Below, piece after piece: positions 1-9,200 of a stretch of 44,795 nt of DNA. Position 1 is the stretch's first letter. Every line of letters begins with the position of its first letter. Below the pieces are notes generated by a model. That model made no database searches. It worked only from the letters and a program-made list of their open reading frames with translations, and was not told the origin of the DNA. The stretch is from Ruminococcus sp. (GTDB lineage: Bacteria > Bacillota > Clostridia > Oscillospirales > Ruminococcaceae), in NCBI RefSeq assembly GCF_024692365.1, contig NZ_JAILMR010000112.1, forward strand, positions 1 to 44,795, written 5' to 3'. The translations under genes and the position numbers were made by a program.

Positions 1-1
1 G

Positions 2-319
2 GCTATACAGGCTTCCGATATCGGTATCAATCCCCAGAATGACGGTCAGACTATCAGACTGATATTCCCTCAGCTGACAGAAGACAGACGTAAGGAGATC
101 GTTAAGGATGTCAAGAAGGGCGGCGAGGATACCAAGGTAGCAGTTCGTTCCATCAGACGTGACGCTATCGAAAAGATCAAGGCTAAGAAGAAGAACAACG
201 AGATCACCGAGGATGAGCAGAAGGACGGCGAGGAAGCTATCCAGAAGATCACCGATAAGTTCATCAAGGAGATCGATGGTCACGTAGCTGAGAAGGAAAA
301 AGAGATCCTCTCTATTTAA
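2..319 (+). CDS. frr: Ribosome recycling factor, C-terminal part (cut by window edge)
   Basis: This is the last 105 codons of ribosome recycling factor, which with EF-G splits post-termination ribosomes into subunits. The visible part has the family's NDGQTIRL and PQLTEDRRKE stretches followed by the long charged helices of the three-helix bundle (VRSIRRDAIEKIK near the middle) and ends in LSI at a TAA. The start lies upstream of the window. The gene is 8 nt from uppS, the usual frr-uppS order in Firmicutes, so both are probably in one transcript. Family assignment is from sequence; the function is established for the family. Confidence 0.95.
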   Translation, partial: AIQASDIGINPQNDGQTIRLIFPQLTEDRRKEIVKDVKKGGEDTKVAVRSIRRDAIEKIKAKKKNNEITEDEQKDGEEAIQKITDKFIKEIDGHVAEKEKEILSI

Positions 320-327
320 GGTGACGA

Positions 328-1056
328 ATGGCTAGAAAAGTAAGCTGTTTAGGTGATAATATCATACCTCCCGCACACGTTGGTGTCATCATGGACGGAA
401 ACGGCAGATGGGCTAAAAAACGCGGTCTGCCCAGAAAATTCGGACACCGCGAGGGTGCAAAGAATTTCCGTTCGATAACCAAGCACGCTAAGGCGGTAGG
501 TATAGATTATATCACGTTCTATGCGTTCTCGACGGAGAACTGGAAGCGTCCCAAAGATGAAGTGGACGCTATAATGGATCTTTTTGAAAAGTATCTTGAT
601 GAAGTTGAAGACTTTATCGAGGAGAATATCCGTATACGATTCATTGGTGACAGAACGGTGCTTAAACCGTCATTACAGGCAAAAATGCGTCATACTGAGG
701 AAACTTCAAAGGACTTTGACGCTATGACTCTCGTACTGGCTATTAACTACGGCGGCAGGGACGAGATATGCCACAGTGTGAAAACGCTTGCCGAGCAGGT
801 AAAGCGCGGTGAGCTGGATCCTCAGGATATCACCGAGGATATGATCGAACGGAATCTTTATACCGAAGAGATCCCACCGCTTGATCTTGTTATAAGACCC
901 AGCGGTGAGCAAAGGCTGTCCAACTTTATGATATGGCAGGCGGCTTATGCTGAATTCTACTATACAAATATTCTCTGGCCTGATTTTCGCGTAAATGATT
1001 TTGATAAGGCTATCCTTGATTTTTGCGAAAGAAACAGAAGATTCGGAGGAATTTAA
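328..1056 (+). CDS. uppS: Isoprenyl transferase (undecaprenyl diphosphate synthase)
   Basis: A 242-residue cis-prenyltransferase that condenses isopentenyl diphosphate onto farnesyl diphosphate to make the C55 lipid carrier for peptidoglycan and other envelope polymers. The catalytic-Asp motif MDGNGRWAKKRG is at residues 22-33 (Asp23), followed by GHREGAKN and FYAFSTENWKRP. The C-terminal RPSGEQRLSNF block, which binds the homoallylic diphosphate, lies near residue 190. Length is normal for the family. The neighbours cdsA and dxr are lipid and isoprenoid genes, and only 3 nt separate this gene from cdsA, so translation is probably coupled. Confidence 0.96.
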   Translation: MARKVSCLGDNIIPPAHVGVIMDGNGRWAKKRGLPRKFGHREGAKNFRSITKHAKAVGIDYITFYAFSTENWKRPKDEVDAIMDLFEKYLDEVEDFIEENIRIRFIGDRTVLKPSLQAKMRHTEETSKDFDAMTLVLAINYGGRDEICHSVKTLAEQVKRGELDPQDITEDMIERNLYTEEIPPLDLVIRPSGEQRLSNFMIWQAAYAEFYYTNILWPDFRVNDFDKAILDFCERNRRFGGI

Positions 1057-1059
1057 CTA

Positions 1060-1965
1060 ATGTCCACACGAATAATCTCTGCTGCGGTGGCGCTGGTGGC
1101 GGCCATCGTCCTCGTAGCATTTCATTCAACTATATTGATAAACCTTGCAGTCGGTGCACTGTCAGTAATGTCTGTTTATGAAGTATTCAAGGCGGTAGGC
1201 TATGATAAGTACAAGCACCAGCATATCGCCTGCATGGCTTTTGCAGGTATCGATGCCATATATCCCTTTTTCTTGTACAGGCTGCATACACTGTATTTTT
1301 TCAGTTATAGCTTTTATCTTGGTATTTTTGTTCTGGCGATGTGCATACTGTATCTGAGGGATCATAAGGAGCTAAAGTACACTGATTTCTTTGGAATGAC
1401 AGGCATAACAGTTCTGCTGAGTTATTCTTTCGGCACGCTGATAAAGCTGGCTCAGGATAACAGTGATGAAGGTATTGTTTCCTGCGTAGCACCCGTTGCA
1501 AGAGGAAGAGCACAGGTCTATCTGATAGTTATATCTCTTGCGGCGGCTTGGCTTGCAGACAGCGGCGCGTATTTCGTCGGAACTTTCTTCAACAAGACAG
1601 GCAGAGAGGTACATCACCCATGGCCTGAGATCAGCCCTAACAAGACACTGGAAGGTCTTGTGGGCGGCGTGATCACCAATGGTTTGATACTGGTCATAAC
1701 AAGCCTTGTGTTCGATCTGGTGAACCCTGCTTTCAAGGTACGCTATATCATGGTGTTCCTTGCAGGAATGGCTGCTGCGCTTATCGGTCTGGTTGGCGAC
1801 CTTACAGCATCTATGATCAAGCGTCAGACAGGCATAAAGGACTACGGAAAGATAATGCCCGGGCACGGCGGCGTTATGGACAGGTTCGACAGTGCTTTGC
1901 TGGTAGTACCTTTTATATACTACCTTGCATCACAGGGACTGCTTATCGTAGGTACAAATATATAA
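1060..1965 (+). CDS. cdsA: Phosphatidate cytidylyltransferase
   Basis: A 301-residue integral membrane enzyme that makes CDP-diacylglycerol from phosphatidic acid and CTP, the branch point of phospholipid synthesis. Several hydrophobic membrane segments cover the N-terminal two thirds. The CDP-alcohol synthase signature is clear at the C terminus, with SPNKTLEGLVGG and then GDLTASMIKRQTGIKDYGK, IMPGHGG and MDRFDS (roughly residues 195-275). The gene follows uppS by 3 nt and is 62 nt before dxr, the usual Firmicute order. The 62-nt gap holds only a weak GGGG/CCCC pairing and was not called as a terminator. Confidence 0.95.
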   Translation: MSTRIISAAVALVAAIVLVAFHSTILINLAVGALSVMSVYEVFKAVGYDKYKHQHIACMAFAGIDAIYPFFLYRLHTLYFFSYSFYLGIFVLAMCILYLRDHKELKYTDFFGMTGITVLLSYSFGTLIKLAQDNSDEGIVSCVAPVARGRAQVYLIVISLAAAWLADSGAYFVGTFFNKTGREVHHPWPEISPNKTLEGLVGGVITNGLILVITSLVFDLVNPAFKVRYIMVFLAGMAAALIGLVGDLTASMIKRQTGIKDYGKIMPGHGGVMDRFDSALLVVPFIYYLASQGLLIVGTNI

Positions 1966-2027
1966 CGGTCAAGGGGCAGGTCTGAATGGCTTACCCCTTT
2001 TGAACGTTTTTTACAGAGGTCTTTTTT

Positions 2028-3182
2028 ATGAAAACTATCAGTATTTTAGGTTCGACAGGGTCAATAGGTACTCAGGCATTAGAAGTTTGTGAGGAGCATA
2101 ACATAAAGGTAAAAGCCTTGGCAGCACATTCAAATGCTAAATTTCTGGCAGAACAGGTCATCAAGTTTGATGCTGAGTACGCCTGCATTTTTGATGAGAA
2201 CAAGCTTGAAGAGCTGAAAAGCTGTCTTTCTGGCAGGAAAGTCACTTTGTTGACAGGTATGGAAGGTCTGAAGACCATCGCATCACTCGATGGTGTTGAT
2301 ATCATGTTGAACTCCGTTGTGGGTATGGTCGGACTTGTGCCCACCCTCACCGCTATCGAGCATGGAACAGATATCGCCCTTGCTAATAAGGAAACTCTTG
2401 TTGCGGGCGGTAAGCTTGTTATCAATGCCGCAAAGGAAAAGGGCGTAAATATATATCCCGTGGACAGCGAGCATTCGGCTATATTCCAGTCAACGCAGGG
2501 CAACAGCATGAATTGCGTCAAGGGGATAATACTTACCGCATCGGGCGGACCCTTCTTCGGTAAAACAGTTGACGATCTTCGTGATGTTACCGTTGAACAG
2601 GCGCTCAATCACCCGAATTGGTCTATGGGAAGTAAGATAACCATTGACTCTGCAACGTTGATGAACAAGGGTCTTGAATTTATCGAGGCTATGTGGTTAT
2701 TCGACCTCAGCCCTGAGCAGATAGAGATTGTGGTACACCGCGAGAGTGTTATACATTCCGCAGTAGAGTTTGAAGATAATTCCGTTATCGCACAGCTGGG
2801 TGTTCCTGATATGAAAATACCGATACAGTACGCTCTGCTTTATCCGAACAGGGTACACTGTGATGTAAAGCATCTGTCCTTGACTGATTACGGCAAACTG
2901 ACATTCTCAAAGCCCGACTACGAAACGTTCAAATGCCTTACTGCCTGCATTAAAGCGGTAACGGCAGGAGGTATACTTCCTGCCGCTGTGAATGGTGCCA
3001 ACGAACAGGCTGTTGCAGCTTTTCTTTCGGGAAAGATAAGCTTCCTTGGTATAGGCGCGCTTGTTGAAGAGGTTCTTGAAACTACACAGAACAGAGAGAT
3101 ACATAATGTCGATGATATCCTTGAAGCTGACAGGGCTGCAAGGGAATATGTCGCAAAAAGAATAATAGAAAGGCAATTTTGA
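2028..3182 (+). CDS. dxr: 1-deoxy-D-xylulose 5-phosphate reductoisomerase
   Basis: A 384-residue NADPH- and metal-dependent enzyme that converts DXP to 2-C-methyl-D-erythritol 4-phosphate, the committed step of the MEP isoprenoid pathway. The NADPH fold opens with GSTGSIGTQAL (residues 7-17). Metal and substrate motifs follow: NKETLV, DSEHSAIFQ, and the long WSMGSKITIDSATLMNKGLE block. Length is normal. ispG, another MEP enzyme, lies downstream in the same run of genes, so two pathway steps are co-located. The stop codon overlaps the likely ATG of rseP by one base (TGATG), indicating translational coupling. Confidence 0.97.
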   Translation: MKTISILGSTGSIGTQALEVCEEHNIKVKALAAHSNAKFLAEQVIKFDAEYACIFDENKLEELKSCLSGRKVTLLTGMEGLKTIASLDGVDIMLNSVVGMVGLVPTLTAIEHGTDIALANKETLVAGGKLVINAAKEKGVNIYPVDSEHSAIFQSTQGNSMNCVKGIILTASGGPFFGKTVDDLRDVTVEQALNHPNWSMGSKITIDSATLMNKGLEFIEAMWLFDLSPEQIEIVVHRESVIHSAVEFEDNSVIAQLGVPDMKIPIQYALLYPNRVHCDVKHLSLTDYGKLTFSKPDYETFKCLTACIKAVTAGGILPAAVNGANEQAVAAFLSGKISFLGIGALVEEVLETTQNREIHNVDDILEADRAAREYVAKRIIERQF

Positions 3183-4237
3183 TGAGTATAATCATAGCAG
3201 TTGTAATTTTCAGTTTAATAATAACTATCCATGAATTTGGACACTTTATCGCAGCCAAGGCTAATGGTGTTAAAGTAAACGAATTCGCTATCGGCATGGG
3301 ACCCGCAATATTCAAAAAGAAGAAAGGTGAGACCCTTTACGCCATTAGGATATTCCCAATAGGCGGATACTGCGCCATGGAGGGCGAAAACACCGACAGT
3401 GCCGACGGCAGAGCATTCTGCCAGAAAGCTGTCTGGAGACGTATGATAATCGTGGTTGCAGGCGTTTTCATGAATATGATACTTGGTCTGATACTGCTTA
3501 TGGTGCAGACAGGTACGAGCGATGCTATCGTAACTACGACCATATCAAAGTTTGAAGAAAACGCGCTCAGTCATAAGACGGGTCTTGAAGTGGGTGACGA
3601 GATAATCGCCATAAACGGAATGAGGATATTCACCTCGACAGATATGTCGTTCAAATTTATGAATGATGAAGACGGCGTTTATGATATGGTCGTTGTCAGA
3701 GATGGTCAGCGCGTTAGCCTGAAAGATGTCAAGCTTTCGACTTCTGTTGGAGAGGACGGAAAAGAGGTAGCCCATTACGATTTCTGGGTTGTACCCGGTG
3801 AAGTCAATTTCCGTTCGATCGTATCTCAGTCATTCAAGCAGACTGCAACCGATGCAAGACTGATATATATTTCCATTGCTGATATGATCAGAGGAAAGTA
3901 TTCACTGAAAGATATGAGCGGTCCTGTTGGTATAGTTGATTCTATCGGTGAAGTAATCGAGAGCGAGCGCGACGAAGAAACAGGAAAGATCGACTTGAAA
4001 AGTCTGATGGATTCGATACTCTATTTATCTTCGTTTATAACTATAAACGTAGGCGTTTTCAATCTTCTGCCTTTGCCCGCGCTTGACGGCGGAAGATTTA
4101 TATTCCTGATAATTGAAGCTATCCGCAGAAAGCCCGTACCGCCCGAAAAGGAAGGTCTGGTACACACCGTAGGTCTTGCGGCACTGCTTTTGCTGATGGT
4201 CGTGATAACTGTGAGCGATATTACAAAGCTGGTGTGA
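3182..4237 (+). CDS. rseP: Site-2-type zinc metalloprotease RseP family
   Basis: A 351-residue intramembrane protease that cleaves transmembrane segments of anti-sigma factors and other proteins. The zinc motif HEFGH is at residues 17-21 in the first membrane helix. A PDZ-like region lies in the middle (LEVGDEIIAINGMRI), and the conserved third-ligand motif NLLPLPALDGGRF is near residue 290 in a later helix. I chose the ATG at 3182, which overlaps the dxr stop, over an in-frame TTG one codon upstream. The gene is in its usual place after dxr. The window also encodes a sigma/anti-sigma pair (42955-44653), but there is no sequence evidence that this protease acts on it. Confidence 0.94.
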   Translation: MSIIIAVVIFSLIITIHEFGHFIAAKANGVKVNEFAIGMGPAIFKKKKGETLYAIRIFPIGGYCAMEGENTDSADGRAFCQKAVWRRMIIVVAGVFMNMILGLILLMVQTGTSDAIVTTTISKFEENALSHKTGLEVGDEIIAINGMRIFTSTDMSFKFMNDEDGVYDMVVVRDGQRVSLKDVKLSTSVGEDGKEVAHYDFWVVPGEVNFRSIVSQSFKQTATDARLIYISIADMIRGKYSLKDMSGPVGIVDSIGEVIESERDEETGKIDLKSLMDSILYLSSFITINVGVFNLLPLPALDGGRFIFLIIEAIRRKPVPPEKEGLVHTVGLAALLLLMVVITVSDITKLV

Positions 4238-4238
4238 T

Positions 4239-5174
4239 ATGAAAGATATCAACAAACTGAAAGGCGGAATTTACGGTCTGCTTGTGGGGGATGCTCTGGG
4301 CGTTCCCTATGAATTTCATTCCGCTGAGGATATACCGCCAGCCGCAAAGATAGATATGCAGCATCCCGCAGGATTTGCAAGAGCACATATTGGTGTTGAA
4401 CCTGCCACATGGTCTGATGACGGAGCTCAGGCGCTTTGTCTGCTTGACAGCCTTGTTGAGGTAGGTCATTTCGACCTGAAAAACTTTTCCGATAAAGTTC
4501 TTGCATGGTATGATGAGGGTCTGTGGGCTATTGATGGAAATGTGTTCGATGTGGGCATACAGACGAGTATGGCACTTGATGCGTACAGAAATGGTCTTGC
4601 CCCTGAAAAATGCGGTCTTGTAAGAACCGACGGCAAAGGCAACGGCGCACTAATGAGAGTTTTGCCTCTTGCGCTTTGGCATGAGGGTACTGATGAACAG
4701 CTTGTTAAGGACGCTCATATTCAGTGTCTTATAACTCACGGCAATATCACAAACCTTGTTTGCTGTGGTTTGTATGTTCTTATAGCAAGGTTTTTGCTTG
4801 ATGGTCACGGCTTCGATGATGCGCTGTCTTATGCGGTGGCTGAACTCAGGCGTATATATTCGTCTATGCCCGAGTATCTTGAAGATTTTGAATTCAGGCT
4901 TTGTCCCGATGAACCTGATATATGGCATGGTAACGGCGGTGGATACGTGATCGATTCGTTGAGAAGCGCTGTTATGATAATGAAAAGAGCATCAAGCTAC
5001 GAGGATGCCGTAAAACAGGCAGTTTCACTCGGCGATGATACCGATACAACAGCTTGCATCACAGGCGGTCTTGCAGGGATAGTATTCGGCTATAACGGTA
5101 TTCCCGCAAGATGGCGTGATGAACTTCGCGGCAGAGAACAGGTGGACGAACTCCTGTCTAAATGGTTAAAATAA
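4239..5174 (+). CDS. ADP-ribosylglycohydrolase family protein
   Basis: A 311-residue protein of the DraG/ARH family, which uses a pair of Mg ions to remove ADP-ribose from proteins, nucleic acids or small molecules. Visible hallmarks are GLLVGDALGVPYEF near residue 12, the metal-binding TWSDDGAQ near residue 56, and the second acidic motif LGDDTDTTACITGGLAG near residue 265, followed by YNGIPARW. All metal-binding acidic residues expected for the family appear present, so it is probably active. It begins 1 nt after the rseP stop and ends 13 nt before ispG, so it is embedded in the essential isoprenoid/lipid operon where this family is not standard. No ADP-ribosyltransferase was seen in the window; its substrate is unknown. 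Confidence 0.9.
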   Translation: MKDINKLKGGIYGLLVGDALGVPYEFHSAEDIPPAAKIDMQHPAGFARAHIGVEPATWSDDGAQALCLLDSLVEVGHFDLKNFSDKVLAWYDEGLWAIDGNVFDVGIQTSMALDAYRNGLAPEKCGLVRTDGKGNGALMRVLPLALWHEGTDEQLVKDAHIQCLITHGNITNLVCCGLYVLIARFLLDGHGFDDALSYAVAELRRIYSSMPEYLEDFEFRLCPDEPDIWHGNGGGYVIDSLRSAVMIMKRASSYEDAVKQAVSLGDDTDTTACITGGLAGIVFGYNGIPARWRDELRGREQVDELLSKWLK

Positions 5175-5187
5175 AGGGGATCATAAT

Positions 5188-6225
5188 ATGAGAAACGTTA
5201 CTCCCGTCAAGGTCGGCGGACTTACGCTTGACGGCAAGCATATTTATATACAATCCATGCTGAATGTTCCTTCGACGGATATCGAGGGTTCTGTGGCACA
5301 GGCTGTAAGCCTTGAAAAAGCGGGCTGTGAGATAGTCCGTGCGGCTATCCCGAATATGGACGCAGTTGCGCTTATTCCTGCGATAAAGGAAAAGATAAGC
5401 ATACCTCTTGTAGCGGATATTCATTTCGATCACAAGCTTGCACTTGCCGCGGCTGATGCGGGTATCGATAAGATACGCATTAATCCAGGCAATATCGGCG
5501 ATATGGAAAAAGTCAGGGCAGTCGTGAAAAAGTGCACCGAAAAGCATATCCCAATAAGGATAGGTGTTAATGGCGGTTCACTTGAAAAGGATATTCTTGC
5601 AAAATACGGTTCTCCCTGCGCTGATGCACTGGTCGAGAGTGCCATTGGTCATGTTAGGATACTTGAACAGTGTGATTTCGGTGATATCGTCATCTCGCTG
5701 AAATCCTCGAACGTTAATATAATGGTGGAAGCTTACAGAAAGCTTTCACAGCTTTGCAGTTATCCTTTGCACCTCGGAGTTACCGAGGCTGGCACAGAAC
5801 GCATGGGCATAATAAAATCTTCAATTGGTATAGGTTCACTTCTTGTGGACGGCATAGGTGAAACGATAAGGGTATCGCTTACAGATTCACCCGAAAAGGA
5901 GATATATGCCGCTAAGGATATCTTAAAAGCCATAGGCAGAGGAAGCGGCGTTCAGATAGTTTCATGCCCTACCTGCGGAAGAACAAGGATAGACCTCATT
6001 GGTCTTGCCAAGAAGGTTGAAGAACTTACACGTAACGTAGAAAAGGATATAAAAGTCGCAGTTATGGGCTGCGTAGTCAACGGCATAGGTGAAGCAGGCG
6101 AAGCTGATATAGGCATCGCGGGCGGTGACGGCAAGGCTGTCATTTTTGCCCATGGCGAAAAGTTGTATACAGTTTCCGAAGACAAGGCTTTACAGGCGTT
6201 GATGGATGAAATAGAGAAGTTATAA
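5188..6225 (+). CDS. ispG: 4-hydroxy-3-methylbut-2-enyl diphosphate synthase (GcpE)
   Basis: A 345-residue 4Fe-4S enzyme of the MEP pathway that reductively opens MEcPP to HMBPP. The N-terminal TIM-barrel part has IQSMLNVPSTD and PLVADIHFDHKLAL. The cluster-binding cysteines lie in SCPTCGRTRIDL (around residue 258) and MGCVVNGIGEAGEADIGIAGG (around residue 294), together with the conserved glutamate of NGIGEAGE. Length matches the short bacterial form. AAGGGGATC lies 8 nt before the ATG. It sits in the isoprenoid/lipid cluster just upstream of polC. Confidence 0.97.
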   Translation: MRNVTPVKVGGLTLDGKHIYIQSMLNVPSTDIEGSVAQAVSLEKAGCEIVRAAIPNMDAVALIPAIKEKISIPLVADIHFDHKLALAAADAGIDKIRINPGNIGDMEKVRAVVKKCTEKHIPIRIGVNGGSLEKDILAKYGSPCADALVESAIGHVRILEQCDFGDIVISLKSSNVNIMVEAYRKLSQLCSYPLHLGVTEAGTERMGIIKSSIGIGSLLVDGIGETIRVSLTDSPEKEIYAAKDILKAIGRGSGVQIVSCPTCGRTRIDLIGLAKKVEELTRNVEKDIKVAVMGCVVNGIGEAGEADIGIAGGDGKAVIFAHGEKLYTVSEDKALQALMDEIEKL

Positions 6226-6242
6226 GATAGGACGGTTTTCAA

Positions 6243-9200
6243 ATGGCTACACATACGATCGGTGAATATTTTGATGAATATAAAGATTCCATATCCGCAG
6301 ACATAGCCGAGGGCAAGATACTCAGGCTGGTGTTTACGGAGGATATGAATGATCTGGAATGCGTTGCATCATTTGAAAATACTATCACCTTCGATTCGGT
6401 ATCACAGCTTGAACAGCGCATGAGAAATGCACTGAACTGCGGTTTTGCACTGCACCCCCGCTTTACTCCCGATAAGCTGACTGCCGAGTATTTTGGTGAG
6501 CTGTGCAAATTCATGAAGAGCCGTTTTCCTTTTGTAAACGGCTTCCTTGACGATGCTGAATCTACCTTTGATGGTAAGACCTTTACTGTAACCCTGAAGC
6601 ACGGCGGACTTGAACTTATGAAAAAAGCCGGGATATACAATGTCTTTTCAAGGCTTGTTACCGAGCTTTTCTCGACATCTGCTGAGATATCTTTTGAGGG
6701 CGTGCTTACCAACGATATGGAGCAGTATGAGCAGGCTCAAAGAGAGTTCTTTGAATCCATGCCCATGCCCGATATCAAGGCATATGAAGAAAAAGCTGCT
6801 GCAGCAAAGGCTAATCCCGGTAACAGCGAACCCGCAGCAACAGAGTTCAGAACTGTCGATGTTGATTTCACCAGTCTTCATCTTCTTGGCGAAGGTGCAA
6901 CCGTACTCAAAGGCGGTCCGATACAGTCGGAAAGCCGCGTGTTCAGCATGGCAAGTCTGCCAAACGATTCTGCTTCACTTGAACATTTCAACGATGTTGT
7001 AACTGTATGGGGCGATATTTTCCAGATTGAAACCAAGGAAACCAAAAACGGAAGCCTTATCGCCACAATATTCTTTACCGACTACGCTTCTTCCTGCATG
7101 ATGAAGATGATAGGTTCGTCCAAGAAAGGCAAATTCATCAAGCTAACAAGAGATACTCTTGAAGCAATGCTCGGCAAGATGAAAAAGGGTTCGACCATCA
7201 TCGCACGCGGTAAGATAGAAGAGGACGATTTTGACCATAATATCTATTTTATGGCTGATGATATAATGCTTGTGGGTCGTGAAAAGGAAAAGGACACCGC
7301 CGAGAAAAAGCGTGTGGAACTCCACTGCCATACAAATATGTCCATGATGGACGCTCTTGCTGCGCCCGAAAAACTTGTTGCCAAGGCAGCAGGCTGGGGG
7401 CATAGGGCTCTTGCCATAACTGACCATGGTGTCGTTCAGGGATTCCCTGCGGCAGGTACGAAGTGTTCGGATGTTCGCAAGGGCGGACAGGAATTTAAGA
7501 TACTCTACGGTGTCGAAGCCTACGAGGTCAACAACGATGCAAGAGTGTTTGCGGGTGTTGACAGGCGTGAACTTACCGATGAGATAATATGTTTCGACCT
7601 TGAAACAACAGGTACAAACGCCAAGGAAGACAAGATAATCGAGATAGGTGCGGTAAAGCTGCGTAATCTGGAAATAGTTGACAAATTCGATATGCTGGTT
7701 GACCCCGAGATGCCACTTACCGAGTTTATATCCAACCTGACAAATATCACCGATGATATGCTCAAAGGTCAGGCTGATATAAGGACAGCTATAGATGCGT
7801 TTATTGCTTTCTGCGGAGATTCTCCCTGTCTTGTGGCACACAATGCCCCCTTTGATACAGGCTTTATCAGGAACACCTGTGAAAGGCTCGGTATAGATTT
7901 CAAATTTTCCAGCATTGATACCGTGCCAATGTCACAGCTGATGCTTCCTCAGCTTGAAAGGCACAAGCTTAACTACGTAGCCGAGCATTTCGGTTACGGA
8001 GACTTTCAGCATCACCGCGGTTGCGACGATGCCGAGGTGCTTGGACATATATTCATTGAACTTTCAAAAATGCTGATAGCGCAGTATCCTCTGGTGCTGA
8101 TAACCGTTGATATGCTTAACGGTCTTCTGGGTGAGCTTGACAGCGTCACCGAAACAAAGGACGTTTTCCATCAGATAATACTGGTAAGGAACAATATCGG
8201 TCTGAAAAACCTTTATAAACTGATTTCCGATTCTAACCTAAAATATTTCAAACGCCGTCCACGTATACCCAAGAGCGAACTGACAAAGCTTCGTGAGGGA
8301 CTTATAATCGGCAGTGCCTGCGAGAGGGGAGAGGTAATTCAGGCTTATCTTGAAAACAAGCCTTACGAATACATAAAGCAGATAGCCGCCTTTTATGACT
8401 ATCTTGAAATACAGCCTGACGGCAACAATATGTTCATGCTGACAGCTGAAAAACCTCCCTATGACAGGATAAAAACTGTTGAGGACGTTAAGGATATAAA
8501 CCGTTTCATCGTTCGCCTTGGTGAAGACCTTGGCATACCTGTATGCGCTACTGGCGACGTTCACTTCCTTAATAAAGAGGACGCAAAGTTCAGGGCGATA
8601 ATACAGGCTTCAATGGGCTTTTCTGACTGCGACAATCAGGCACCGCTATATCTGAAATCCACCACACAGATGCTTGATGAGCTTTCATATCTCGGTGAAG
8701 ATAAGGCTTATGAAGTAGTTGTAACAAATACGAACAACGTGGCAGATATGATAGATGCTGACTTGCAGGCTTTCCCTGTTGGCACCTACACACCATTCAT
8801 TGAGGGAGCTGTGTATGAGCTCCAGATAATCTGCTGGCGTAAGGCTTGTGAGCTTTACGGTGACTGCGACCCCATGTCTATAGAAGTCCCGGAGGGCGAG
8901 GACGTAGACGTTTCCGCTTATTTTGAGGAACACGTTCATCCGCTGGTTTTCAAGCGCCTTAAACGTGAGCTGGACTCCATCATCAAGCACGGATTCTCGG
9001 TTCTGTACATGATATCCCAGAAGCTGGTTGCTTATTCCAACGAATGCGGCTATCAGGTAGGTTCCCGTGGTTCCGTTGGTTCCTCTTTCGTTGCTTCAAT
9101 GTCGGGTATATCAGAAGTTAATCCACTTGAACCCCACTACATCTGCCGCAAGTGCCATTACTCCGAATTTTTTGAAAACGGTGAATACGGCTCAGGATTT

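Noticed and set aside
1971-2006. Possible hairpin (AAGGGG/CCCCTT) between cdsA and dxr
   Set aside because: Only 6 bp with a 17-nt loop and an interrupted T-run; too weak for a terminator inside a classical operon.
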